18,668 nucleotides of DNA from Desulfobacterales bacterium (GTDB taxonomy: Bacteria > Desulfobacterota > Desulfobacteria > Desulfobacterales > JAFDCJ01). The position numbers were made by a program, and so were the translations under genes. The notes beneath the pieces are model-generated. The model was not told the origin of the DNA. It worked only from the letters and a program-made list of their open reading frames with translations, and made no database searches. Positions 1 to 6,919 of this stretch are shown here, in pieces; the first letter of the stretch is position 1, and every line of letters starts with the position of its first letter. The DNA is taken from positions 4,296,744 to 4,315,411 of the forward strand of contig CP070771.1 of the NCBI GenBank assembly GCA_020345785.1. Direction: 5' to 3'.

Positions 1-1
1 C

Positions 2-334
2 ACCAGAATCGGTCACTGTCTGCAAAGCTTTACCGAAAGCTACGGCCGACGACTGCTGTCGGGCAAAGATATCGTCATGATCTTCAGCGACGGCTGGGAT
101 CGGGGCGAGGTCGACATATTAGAGGCTCAGATGTCCCTGCTCAAACGCAGGGCCAATAAGATCATCTGGTTAAACCCGCTGCTGAGGACCAGGGACTACC
201 GGCCGATTTGCCAGGGAATGCGCACGGCGCTGCCGTACGTGGATTATTTTTTGCCCATGGGTGCTTTGCAGGATCTGCGCCTATTGAGCCGGACAATAGA
301 GAAAATCATGCTACTGGAAAGGGTTCGAAATTAG
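2..334 (+). CDS. CoxE-like VWA domain protein, 3' part only
   Basis: C-terminal part (about 110 residues) of a von Willebrand factor A domain protein of the CoxE/DUF58-like group. The reading frame is open from the window edge and ends with TAG at 332-334. Visible family hallmarks are TRIGHCLQSF near the start, YGRRLLS, the strand IVMIFSDGWDRG, IIWLNPLL, and C-terminal GMRTALPYVDYFLP. These match the end of CoxE proteins. CoxE works with the AAA ATPase CoxD in maturing molybdenum hydroxylases of the CO dehydrogenase/xanthine oxidase type. The 5' part, including any MIDAS motif, lies outside the window, so whether a CoxD or a molybdenum hydroxylase gene is next to it cannot be seen. The 256 nt to the next gene suggest a separate transcription unit. 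Confidence 0.8.
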   Translation, partial: TRIGHCLQSFTESYGRRLLSGKDIVMIFSDGWDRGEVDILEAQMSLLKRRANKIIWLNPLLRTRDYRPICQGMRTALPYVDYFLPMGALQDLRLLSRTIEKIMLLERVRN

Positions 335-590
335 CGGCGTATGATGCCATATACGGTTCATTATCTAAGCGAGAACAAAAATTAATTTGACTTGCAGATT
401 ATAATTTGACATATATCGATGCAGGTCAATACAGGCATGACTTTGCCAAGACCTGACGGCCCAAAGCCCACGTGTTCGGGGGATTTTGTTTAAATCGTAC
501 GGGTATTTGCTTCCCTTTTGGCGGCGCAGCTGACTTTGCGTGATTCGCAATTCGGAAACCTGATCTAATCAGGTGAAAGGAAGACCGACC
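335..590 (+). promoter_or_regulatory. Intergenic region with promoter-like boxes and a palindrome before the KS pair
   Basis: This non-coding stretch separates coxE from the ketosynthase pair. It is AT-rich at 380-420. There is a consensus -10-like TATAAT at 400-405 and a consensus -35-like TTGACA at 406-411, the latter followed only by a weak -10 (AATACA) about 17 nt downstream. The exact promoter is therefore not resolved. Just before the gene lies a perfect 7-bp palindrome, ACCTGAT-CTA-ATCAGGT (558-574), directly followed by the ribosome binding site AAAGGAAG (576-583). The palindrome could be an operator or a short hairpin controlling translation. No open reading frame here looks like a gene. 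Confidence 0.4.
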
Positions 591-1793
591 TTGAACAGAG
601 TGGCAATTACCGGTTTAGGGATGGTGACTCCAGCAGGGCTCGGCAAAGAGCCTTTCTTTCAGGCCCTGACCAAAGGGAAGAGCACGATTCGCCGCCCTAC
701 TATAACCCTGCCAAACGGCAACACAAACGTTGCCGCCGAAATCAGCGATTTCAATGTAACCGAATTTGTCGGACGCAAGATTTCGCGCTTTATGGACCGG
801 GCATCGTCTTTTTGTTATGTGGCCTCAAAACTTGCCCTCGAAGATGCCCGCATCGATATTGCAAGGATAAATACCGACAATTTTGCTGTCAGCATCGGCA
901 CTTTTTTGGGTTCCGTACACTGGGGCGAACCCGAATACAACCGCTTTTATAAAAATCCTGCCGCCGAGCCCCATCGGTTTACTGCGATTATCGGCTACTT
1001 CGGCAATCTTATCGGAAGCGTGACCATCCCCTTGGGAATTCACGGCCGCGGTCATGTGTTTTTAAACTCCGATATTGCCGCCTGTGACGCCATCGGGCAC
1101 GGCTATGAAAACGTTCAGCGCGGCCGGGCCAAGATTTCTCTGGCTGGAGGAACAGAAGCGCCCCTGACACCCGGCATTTTCTATTTATTCAACAGTGTCG
1201 GCATGCTGGCTCACAATGCCGACATTCCCGCCAGAGCGGTACGCCCGTTCGACCGCCACCGCAGCGGCTTTGCGCTGGCAGAAGGCGCCTGGATGCTCGT
1301 CCTGGAAGATCTGGATCACGCTTTGCAACGCGGTGCACCGATCTATGCCGAAATTATCGGCTATAGCAGCTCCTGCCACGTCAATCTCGCCACTGCCATG
1401 CAGGAAGTTTTGCACAAGGCAAATGTACGCCCGGAAGCTGTCGGCTACATCAGCGCCAACGGTTTGGCAACCGTTGCAGAGGACCGGCGAGAAACCTGGG
1501 CGATAAAAAGAACTTTTGGAGATGCGGCCAAGAAGATCCCCGTCAGCTCGATCAAATCCATGTTTGGCCATCCCCTGGGGGCGGGTGGCGCCTTGCAGGC
1601 CATCGGCTGTGCCTTTGTAATCCAAAAAGAGATGATCCCTCCGACCATCAACCTCGACACGCCGGATCCGGATTGTGACCTGGATTTCGTGCCCAATGTA
1701 CCACGCCGGTTAATGGTGGATATCGTGCTGCAAAACACCATCGGCCTGACCGGCAAAAACAGCGCCCTGCTATACCAGAGGTTTACGGAATGA
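591..1793 (+). CDS. KS-beta / chain-length-factor-like ketosynthase homologue (active-site Cys lost)
   Basis: A 400-residue FabF (KAS II)-fold protein. TTG at 591 is preferred because AAAGGAAG sits 7 nt upstream and the product begins MNRVAITGLGMVTPAG as in FabF. GTG at 573 is in frame but has no ribosome binding site. Aligned with its downstream neighbour, the nucleophile position is Asp161 (SDIAACDAIG against STGCTASADAIG). The first catalytic His is Asn290 (SANGLAT against SAHGTST). Lys322 and His327 of the SSIKSMFGH motif remain. About 11 residues near 260-265, where active KAS II enzymes read DGYHxTAxDP, are missing. Loss of the Cys with an intact fold is the hallmark of KS-beta/chain length factors, which form heterodimers with an active KS-alpha. 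Its stop overlaps the start of the active homologue by 4 bp (ATGA), which supports coupled translation and a 1:1 complex. The product is unknown. Confidence 0.85.
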   Translation: MNRVAITGLGMVTPAGLGKEPFFQALTKGKSTIRRPTITLPNGNTNVAAEISDFNVTEFVGRKISRFMDRASSFCYVASKLALEDARIDIARINTDNFAVSIGTFLGSVHWGEPEYNRFYKNPAAEPHRFTAIIGYFGNLIGSVTIPLGIHGRGHVFLNSDIAACDAIGHGYENVQRGRAKISLAGGTEAPLTPGIFYLFNSVGMLAHNADIPARAVRPFDRHRSGFALAEGAWMLVLEDLDHALQRGAPIYAEIIGYSSSCHVNLATAMQEVLHKANVRPEAVGYISANGLATVAEDRRETWAIKRTFGDAAKKIPVSSIKSMFGHPLGAGGALQAIGCAFVIQKEMIPPTINLDTPDPDCDLDFVPNVPRRLMVDIVLQNTIGLTGKNSALLYQRFTE

Positions 1794-3076
1794 ACGCCGA
1801 CCAGCGATATGAGAGAAGATTGCGGCGGGTAGTGGTCACAGGACTGGGCATCATTTCGCCGGCCGGGGTCGGCAAAGATGCGTACTGGGATGTTTTGCAG
1901 CATGGCAAATCCTGCGTGGATTGGATCACGCGCTTTGACAGCTCGCGAACCAATGTAAAAATCGCGGCCGAAATCAAAAAGCCCCGGTTGCCCCGCTATC
2001 CGAAACCCAAAACACCGCGGGACCTGAGTCGGGTTGCGCGCTATGCGCTGATTGCGGCCTACCTGGCGCTGCAGGACAGTGGACTCGATTTAAAGGCCGC
2101 TTATTCGAAAAGAATCGGCACCGTGATGGGAACCTCCGTCGGAGGTATGGAAGGCGCCGGGCATACTTACAACCGATTCATCTTGAACGCACCCGGCGGG
2201 GTCAGCCTCGACAACGATCCCACTCTCGATTACCGTCTTTCGTTCTTTCCCGGCAGCCTGGCCAAAAACATCAACATGACCTACAGCTTTAAAGGGCGTT
2301 CCGACATTATCTCCACCGGATGCACTGCTTCGGCCGATGCGATCGGCACCGCAGTTGAGTATATTCAGGATGATACGGCTGATGTCATCCTGGCAGGCGG
2401 TGCTGAAGATCCGATCAATTTGTTTACCATCAAGGCATTTGATACCGTACTGGCTTTGTCCACCCGCAGCGACTGCCCCCAAAAGGCATCCCGGCCCTTT
2501 GATCGCAAGCGCAGCGGCTTTGTCATGGGTGAAGGCTCTGCAATTCTAGTCCTGGAGGAACTCGAACATGCCAAACAACGGGGCGCTCACATATACTGTG
2601 AAGTGGCAGCCTACCAGACCACCTGCGATGGCTATCATCAAACGGCCTCCGATCCCAGCCAGGATCAGGCGGCCCGGGCCATCCGGGAAGCGCTCAAGGC
2701 GGCGGATATTTCAAAAGAAAGCGTCGCCTATGTGAGCGCCCATGGTACCTCAACGCCGATTAACGACCGGCAGGAAACTTTTTTGATCAAAAAGGTGTTC
2801 GGACGTCATGCCTATTCCCTGCCAATCAGCTCGATAAAATCAATGGTGGGCCATTCATCCGGTGCGGCCGGGGCCATGCAGGCCGTTTCATGCGCCCTGG
2901 TGTTCAATCACAATACCATCCCACCGACGATTAACTACGAATTTCCGGATCCGGAGTGCGATCTGGATTATGTTCCCAATCAGGCCAGAGTGTGGCATGG
3001 ATCCGTAGTTTTGCAAAACACCTTTGGATTTGCCGGCAAAAATACCGCCCTTATCTATCGGCGGTTTGAAGGTTAG
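1790..3076 (+). CDS. FabF-like beta-ketoacyl synthase, catalytically complete (KS-alpha-like)
   Basis: A 428-residue KAS II-type condensing enzyme. Catalytic residues are all visible: Cys178 (STGCTASADAIG), His319 (SAHGTSTPINDRQET), and Lys350 and His355 (SSIKSMVGHSSGAAG). Decarboxylative Claisen condensation of malonyl-ACP or malonyl-CoA with an acyl thioester is the expected reaction. The C-terminal glycine loop reads NTFGFAGKNTAL, where classical FabF has SFGFGGTN. The protein shares long motifs with the upstream degenerate copy (PPTIN near 378, DPECDLDYVPN near 387), so the pair arose by tandem duplication. It is translationally coupled to that gene through ATGA. No acyl carrier protein, ketoreductase or malonyl transferase lies nearby, so this is not a housekeeping fab cluster. 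The partner carrier must be encoded elsewhere, or the substrate is a CoA ester. Confidence 0.9.
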   Translation: MNADQRYERRLRRVVVTGLGIISPAGVGKDAYWDVLQHGKSCVDWITRFDSSRTNVKIAAEIKKPRLPRYPKPKTPRDLSRVARYALIAAYLALQDSGLDLKAAYSKRIGTVMGTSVGGMEGAGHTYNRFILNAPGGVSLDNDPTLDYRLSFFPGSLAKNINMTYSFKGRSDIISTGCTASADAIGTAVEYIQDDTADVILAGGAEDPINLFTIKAFDTVLALSTRSDCPQKASRPFDRKRSGFVMGEGSAILVLEELEHAKQRGAHIYCEVAAYQTTCDGYHQTASDPSQDQAARAIREALKAADISKESVAYVSAHGTSTPINDRQETFLIKKVFGRHAYSLPISSIKSMVGHSSGAAGAMQAVSCALVFNHNTIPPTINYEFPDPECDLDYVPNQARVWHGSVVLQNTFGFAGKNTALIYRRFEG

Positions 3077-3120
3077 GCGGCGGCCTGAATGGTTTTTGAA
3101 ATAAGGAGGGATAACACCCT

Positions 3121-3462
3121 GTGACCGAATACTTCGTCAAATATATGGAGGCCAGAGGGGAAGAACTAAACAACGATCCGGATAAACTGGATGATATTGA
3201 AGCCCTTGAAGGCGAAGTCATCCAGCTGAATACCGATGAAGGCGATACCTATAAAATCACAGTTAAAGACTGCAAATTACAAAGGGCCGCGGAGGACGAT
3301 GAGCCGACGATTTTCCTGGAAAGCAACGAACAGGTCATCATGGCGATCGTCAAAGGTGAACTGGACCCGTTGCAAGTGCTCAACACCCGCAAATTGATGG
3401 CCAAAACCGACGCCGTCCGGGGCAGAATCATGCGGCGGCTATTTTACGGGGAGGATTTCTGA
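3121..3462 (+). CDS. Small SCP2-like (sterol carrier/lipid-binding) domain protein
   Basis: A 113-residue acidic cytoplasmic protein starting at GTG 3121 behind a strong ribosome binding site, AAGGAGGG (3103-3110). It follows the KS gene by 44 nt and is probably co-transcribed with it. Residues 28-107 follow the SCP2 fold order: a beta strand GEVIQLNTDEGDTYKITVKD, an acidic turn, TIFLESNEQVIMAI (usual form ..ltlsdedflal..), KGELDPLQVLNTRKLMAKT (usual form GklnP..A...GKlk..G), and a terminal helix. SCP2 domains bind lipids or acyl-CoA in a hydrophobic tunnel. No phosphopantetheine Ser motif (DSL) is present, so it is not an ACP. A role as an acyl-intermediate binding partner for the ketosynthase pair is inferred. 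The domain call rests on pattern recognition and is moderately sure. Confidence 0.6.
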   Translation: MTEYFVKYMEARGEELNNDPDKLDDIEALEGEVIQLNTDEGDTYKITVKDCKLQRAAEDDEPTIFLESNEQVIMAIVKGELDPLQVLNTRKLMAKTDAVRGRIMRRLFYGEDF

Positions 3463-3753
3463 AAAGCAGTGATTTTTCGGGGGCTGTACCGCAGTATAAG
3501 CAGTTAAGACAGGTCAAGCGCTGATCGATTGATAGTGCAACTATTGGGTTTCAGGTTTCAGTGTTCAGGTGTCAGCGTTTTACCGCCGCCTTCAGCCACG
3601 GAATGGCCGGCTTTATCAAATTGGAATTTGTTATTTGATGTTTTTTTAACTGCTGACACTTGAAACCTGACACCTGAAACCTTTACCTTTAGTATTTAAT
3701 ATCAAACATCAACCCATGAAGGGCTAACGGCGAAAGAGCTAGCGAGGGTGCCC
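3463..3753. repeat. Intergenic hairpin element with 7-nt microrepeats
   Basis: This gap carries two facing tracts of 7-nt units. On the left, 3548-3577 reads as GGTTTCA twice, then GTGTTCA and GGTGTCA. On the right, 3652-3681 holds the complementary series TGACACT, TGAAACC, TGACACC, TGAAACC. The two arms can fold into an imperfect hairpin of about 135 nt. The 15-mer CTGACACCTGAAACC at 3667-3681 recurs exactly at 6336-6350, and inverted at 6106-6120, in the next gap. No coding potential and no clear promoter was seen. The ribosome binding site of the following gene (AGGG at 3744-3747) lies just outside the element. Confidence 0.75.
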
Positions 3754-4845
3754 ATGGCCGGTATATCCGGATTCGGCGTCTATGTGCCTAAACGGCGCCT
3801 GAGGCTGCAAGACTGCCCGGCGATAAGGGGAAATTTTTTTTCCGCGGATGAACAGGGTGAAATCGGCATGCGGCGGCGCGCCGTGCTGGCATCCGATGAA
3901 GATACCAATACCCTAACGATCATGGCGGCCAAGGCGGCGATCGCCGCTGCCGGAAGCCCCCGTGAGGCGCTTGGTGCGCTGTACCTGGGCACGCGCACCG
4001 ACCCTTATGCGACGCGGCCGTCGGCGACATTTCTGGCCGAGGCCCTGGGACTATCTGCGCAAATCTTTACCGGCGATATTCAGCTCGGCAACCGGTCGGG
4101 CGTCGCCGCCTTGATCAGTGGCTTGGCGCTGGTGGAAAGCGGCATGGTTTCCCATGCCCTGGCGCTGGCTGGCGACACCATCGCCCGCTACGCCGCTGCC
4201 GACAGTTTCCACGGCGCTTTTGCCGCATCCGGGGCTGCCGGCTTTATTCTCGCAAATAAAGACGTCCTTGCGGAATTCAAGCATGTGGTTTCCGGCCTGG
4301 GCCCAGGTGGCAATGCTTCGGGGATGGATGATTTCTGGTGTGGCAGAGCGACCGCTGCGGATCCAGTAGAGCAGCTGCAAATCAACGAAGCCGCTCTCGT
4401 GCAGGAACTGACGGCCGCCGTGAAAAAATTCTTTGCGGCGACGCATCTTCAGGCACAGGACTTCAACCACGCCATCTTTCATCAGCCATACGCAAGGATC
4501 GCAGAACAGCTGGGGGCGGCCCTCGGGTTTGAAGACAGCCATCTTTGCCGCGGCCTGGTAACGCCTGAGATTGGAGATTGCGGCGGGGCCTCGGTGTTAA
4601 TCGGCTTGTCGGCGGTTTTGGATGCAGCCCGACCCGGGGAGAGCATCCTGCTCGTATCCTGCGGCGCAGGAGGATACGACATTTTGCACCTGCAGGTCAC
4701 CCCGGTAATGGCGCACCAACGTCGAGAAGCCGGCGCCCTCCAACAGCATCTTTTTTCGGACGTGCTTACCGTGGATTATGCAACGGCAATGAAACACGAG
4801 CAGAAATATCGCAAAGTACCTTACGAACTCAACGCCTTTATGTGA
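3754..4845 (+). CDS. HMG-CoA synthase/KAS III-like protein lacking the catalytic Cys
   Basis: A 363-residue thiolase-superfamily protein of the archaeal HMG-CoA synthase/KAS III type. ATG 3754 is chosen because GAGGG ends 6 nt upstream; GTG 3748 abuts that site and is less likely. Family marks are GISGFGVYVPKRRL, DEDTNTLTIMAAKAAI, YLGTRTDPYATRPSATFLAEALG, FHQPYARIAEQLG and GESILLVSCGAGG. Against archaeal HMGCS, the nucleophilic Cys (FACKAG) is Asn113 (LGNRSG), the Glu of GSESxPY is absent (GTRTDPY), and the Asn of GNTYSGS is Asp275. His243 is kept. It is probably not a condensing enzyme on its own. In HMGCS/thiolase/DUF35 and PhlACB complexes the corresponding subunit contacts the thiolase and the OB-fold protein, and a structural or acyl-binding role is inferred here. 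The thiolase follows after 16 nt. Confidence 0.8.
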   Translation: MAGISGFGVYVPKRRLRLQDCPAIRGNFFSADEQGEIGMRRRAVLASDEDTNTLTIMAAKAAIAAAGSPREALGALYLGTRTDPYATRPSATFLAEALGLSAQIFTGDIQLGNRSGVAALISGLALVESGMVSHALALAGDTIARYAAADSFHGAFAASGAAGFILANKDVLAEFKHVVSGLGPGGNASGMDDFWCGRATAADPVEQLQINEAALVQELTAAVKKFFAATHLQAQDFNHAIFHQPYARIAEQLGAALGFEDSHLCRGLVTPEIGDCGGASVLIGLSAVLDAARPGESILLVSCGAGGYDILHLQVTPVMAHQRREAGALQQHLFSDVLTVDYATAMKHEQKYRKVPYELNAFM

Positions 4846-4861
4846 TATCTGAGGAAGCCTT

Positions 4862-6043
4862 ATGACAGGTCCGGTTCGCGTTTCCATCATTGGTGTGGGC
4901 ACCACCCGGCATGTGCTGCACTACCCCGGCTTGACCTGGCTTGAGATGCTCGGCCTGGCCGTCAAAGATGCGCTGGAAGATGCCGGCGGCATCGATCCGG
5001 CCGAGATCGAAGCCGGTGTTGTGGCCTATCACGGCGAGGTCATGACGGAAATGGGCGACATCGGCCCGGAGGTTTCCGCCGGCATCGGCGCGGCACCGGC
5101 CGGATTTACCCAGGTGTGTGCGGCCTGTTCCGGCGGTGCAGTGGCGCTGCAGCATGGCTGGACCGCGGTGGCCTCCCAACTGGCACGTCTGGTGTTGGTG
5201 TGCGGCTTTGAAAAAGGCGGAGATATGTTCGACGTCTCCAATTATATCGATGCCATCGATTTGAGTTCTGATCCCGAGTACGACTTTGCCTTCGGCTTCA
5301 CCCACATCGACAACCTGGTGCTAATCATGAACCGCTATGCTACGCAATTTGACGTCAGCATGGATGCAGTCGGTCAATGGGTGGAGCAGTGTCATTGGTA
5401 TGCGAAAAGAAACCCCAAGGCCTTTCATTTTAAAACGCCGATGGTTCGAAGAAATACCGCCAAACGAGCCCTGCTGAAACTGATCGCCCAGCGCGTCGAA
5501 GGCGCATCGGCGGTGATTCTGGCACCGGAAGGCGATTCGCGTTATGCGGCCAAGATGCCAGTTTATCTCGACGGCATCGCCTATGCCTGCGGGACGGGCA
5601 ATTTGTCCTGTTATTTCAACGGTGCACACAAACGCTATGATATCGCCGAATCACGCTACACCGGAATCGCTGCGCAGAAAGCCTACCGCATGGCCGGGAT
5701 CGTCCCCGACGACATCGATCTGGTACAGGTTTCCGATGCCACAGCGGTCATCGGCATGATGCAATTGGAAGGCCTCGGTCTTTGCGGCATCGGCGAAGCC
5801 GGCGCAGCGGTGCTCGACGGCGCCACGGCAGTTGACGGCAGGTTTCCGACCAACACCTACGGGGGCAGCATCGGCTGCGGCCACGCCTCGGGCGCTTCGG
5901 CTCTGACGGCCGTCATTGAATGCGTCACCCAGCTGCGCGGCGACGCCGGCCAAAGGCAGGTTTGGAACCCGAAAGTTGCGGTTGCCCAGTCCAGCAGCGG
6001 CGCCAACAGCGGCAATACCGTGGTGGTGTTGAGGAAGGGCTAG
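4862..6043 (+). CDS. SCP-x/PhlC-type thiolase-like acyltransferase
   Basis: A 393-residue thiolase of the SCP-x (non-decarboxylating Claisen) group, started by ATG 4862 behind GAGGAAG. The nucleophile is Cys89 in QVCAACSGGAVAL. The C-terminal GH motif is His341 in GCGHASG. The usual His of the HDAF/HDCF motif is replaced by Ser291 (LVQVSDATAV), so the oxyanion geometry differs from an ordinary degradative thiolase. Other marks are the region RYATQFDVSMDAV and EGLGLCGIGEAG. From memory, the PhlC acyltransferase uses Cys, an upstream His and an H-x-S pair. Here His148 and His341-Ala-Ser343 offer a similar set. Together with its HMGCS-like and DUF35 neighbours it probably forms a three-protein complex that makes or breaks a C-C bond on an acyl-CoA. 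A BbsB-like thiolase acting on an aromatic acyl-CoA is an alternative. The substrate is unknown. Confidence 0.8.
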   Translation: MTGPVRVSIIGVGTTRHVLHYPGLTWLEMLGLAVKDALEDAGGIDPAEIEAGVVAYHGEVMTEMGDIGPEVSAGIGAAPAGFTQVCAACSGGAVALQHGWTAVASQLARLVLVCGFEKGGDMFDVSNYIDAIDLSSDPEYDFAFGFTHIDNLVLIMNRYATQFDVSMDAVGQWVEQCHWYAKRNPKAFHFKTPMVRRNTAKRALLKLIAQRVEGASAVILAPEGDSRYAAKMPVYLDGIAYACGTGNLSCYFNGAHKRYDIAESRYTGIAAQKAYRMAGIVPDDIDLVQVSDATAVIGMMQLEGLGLCGIGEAGAAVLDGATAVDGRFPTNTYGGSIGCGHASGASALTAVIECVTQLRGDAGQRQVWNPKVAVAQSSSGANSGNTVVVLRKG

Positions 6044-6423
6044 GCGTTTAACAAAACAAAATCGAAAATTTATTGTGGATATTACCGAATGCTAAGATTG
6101 TTTGAGGTTTCAGGTGTCAGGTGTCAGATGTCAGATTCCCGGTGCAAGGAAGTTGGTGGCGGTTATAAGGTTGAAGCTGTGAGGCATGTCTCCATATAGA
6201 ACTACCTGGAAACTTCGACAGCCAGAGACTGACACCCCTGGCCCAGACCTAACTTTAAATGAATATGGAAGGCAAGAAATTATTGGGATCTCATGCAGCT
6301 AAAAGAAAAAACAATTCATGTCATCATAAGGTGGGCTGACACCTGAAACCTATTTTTAGGAGCCACGAAACTAATTTAGGACAAATTTTCAATAATAGTA
6401 ATAAGGAAACACGCAAGTACGTT
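6044..6423. repeat. 380-nt intergenic region with inverted 7-nt microrepeat arms
   Basis: This gap lies inside the presumed thiolase-DUF35 operon. Its left arm (6106-6134) is built of units GGTTTCA, GGTGTCA, GGTGTCA, GATGTCA. An exact 15-bp inverted match to 6106-6120 lies at 6336-6350 (CTGACACCTGAAACC). A further partial copy (CTGACACC) is at 6229-6236. The element is therefore about 245 bp with inverted ends. The interior has no convincing reading frame. The ribosome binding site for the DUF35 gene, AAGGAA at 6402-6407, is downstream of the element. Its insertion may uncouple expression of the DUF35-AOR pair from the thiolase. Confidence 0.75.
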
Positions 6424-6906
6424 ATGAATTCCAACAACCCCATCTACCGCCAGGGTGTGTACCACCCGGCCAAATCCTGGCGCGAGCGGCAAGGCCGCTA
6501 CCGGCTAATGGGTTCACGCTGCACGGCCTGCGGCGCCTTATTTTTCCCACGCTGCCAGTGCTGTTCACGATGCGGCGGAACACCTTTGGCGCCCTATCAA
6601 TGCACGCCCACCGGTCGGGTGATCGCCGGCTGGTCACCGGCTGAAATGACGACACCTTCGGGTTATGGAAATCAGATGCCGCGATACGTGGTCTTGGTTC
6701 GCCTGGATGACGGTGTTCACATCAAAGGCGAGGTGGTGGATATCGGCGAGGATCAATTGGAGCCTGCTATGGAAGGTTTTGACCTCAAAAAGCCTAGAGA
6801 GGGGCTGCGGGTTCAAGCGGTTCTAAGACGCTTGAGGCGTGAATCCACCGGCAGCTGGCTGTATGGTTTCAAGTTTGTTCCCTGTCATGATCATGACGGT
6901 GAATAA
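6424..6906 (+). CDS. Zn-ribbon/OB-fold DUF35 protein (thiolase partner)
   Basis: A 160-residue two-domain protein. A helical N-terminus with YHPAKSWRERQGRYRL leads to a rubredoxin-like zinc ribbon, with Cys33 and Cys36 (SRCTACG) and Cys47 and Cys50 (CSRCGG), i.e. CxxC-x10-CxxC. An OB-fold follows (TPTGRVIAGWSP, PRYVVLVRLDDGVHIKGEVVD, LRVQAVLRRL). Such DUF35 proteins bridge thiolases and HMG-CoA synthases in archaea and occur as PhlB and BbsA in bacteria. They are thought to guide CoA ester binding. Two extra cysteines (44 and 46) lie next to the metal site. The ATG has a rather distant ribosome binding site (AAGGAA, about 16 nt), but no better start was found. It precedes the AOR gene by 13 nt, so the two are almost certainly co-transcribed. 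Confidence 0.88.
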   Translation: MNSNNPIYRQGVYHPAKSWRERQGRYRLMGSRCTACGALFFPRCQCCSRCGGTPLAPYQCTPTGRVIAGWSPAEMTTPSGYGNQMPRYVVLVRLDDGVHIKGEVVDIGEDQLEPAMEGFDLKKPREGLRVQAVLRRLRRESTGSWLYGFKFVPCHDHDGE

Positions 6907-6919
6907 GGAGAAGCATGCC

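Noticed and set aside
208..390. Small open frame overlapping the end of coxE
   Set aside because: It lies in another frame across the coxE stop, has no ribosome binding site and no family pattern.
591..1793. First ketosynthase as a pseudogene
   Set aside because: The frame is intact for 400 codons, fold motifs and Lys322/His327 are kept, and it is coupled by ATGA to an active partner. A specialised non-catalytic subunit fits better than decay.
3546..3690. CRISPR array made of the short repeats
   Set aside because: Units are only 7 nt, contiguous without spacers, and face each other as inverted arms. No cas gene is present.
3754..6906. A bacterial mevalonate-pathway cluster
   Set aside because: The HMG-CoA synthase-like protein lacks its catalytic Cys and Glu, the thiolase lacks the HDAF His, and no HMG-CoA reductase or mevalonate kinase is present.
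4862..6906. bbsB/bbsA of anaerobic toluene degradation
   Set aside because: The thiolase-DUF35 pairing is similar, but no other bbs gene (CoA transferase, dehydrogenases) is nearby and an HMGCS-like third subunit is present. The similarity is mentioned only as an alternative.
6839..6919. N-terminal extension of the AOR protein to 6839
   Set aside because: It would overlap the DUF35 gene by 68 nt and has no ribosome binding site. TTG 6920 with AAGGAG at 9 nt fits better and gives the usual family N-terminus.
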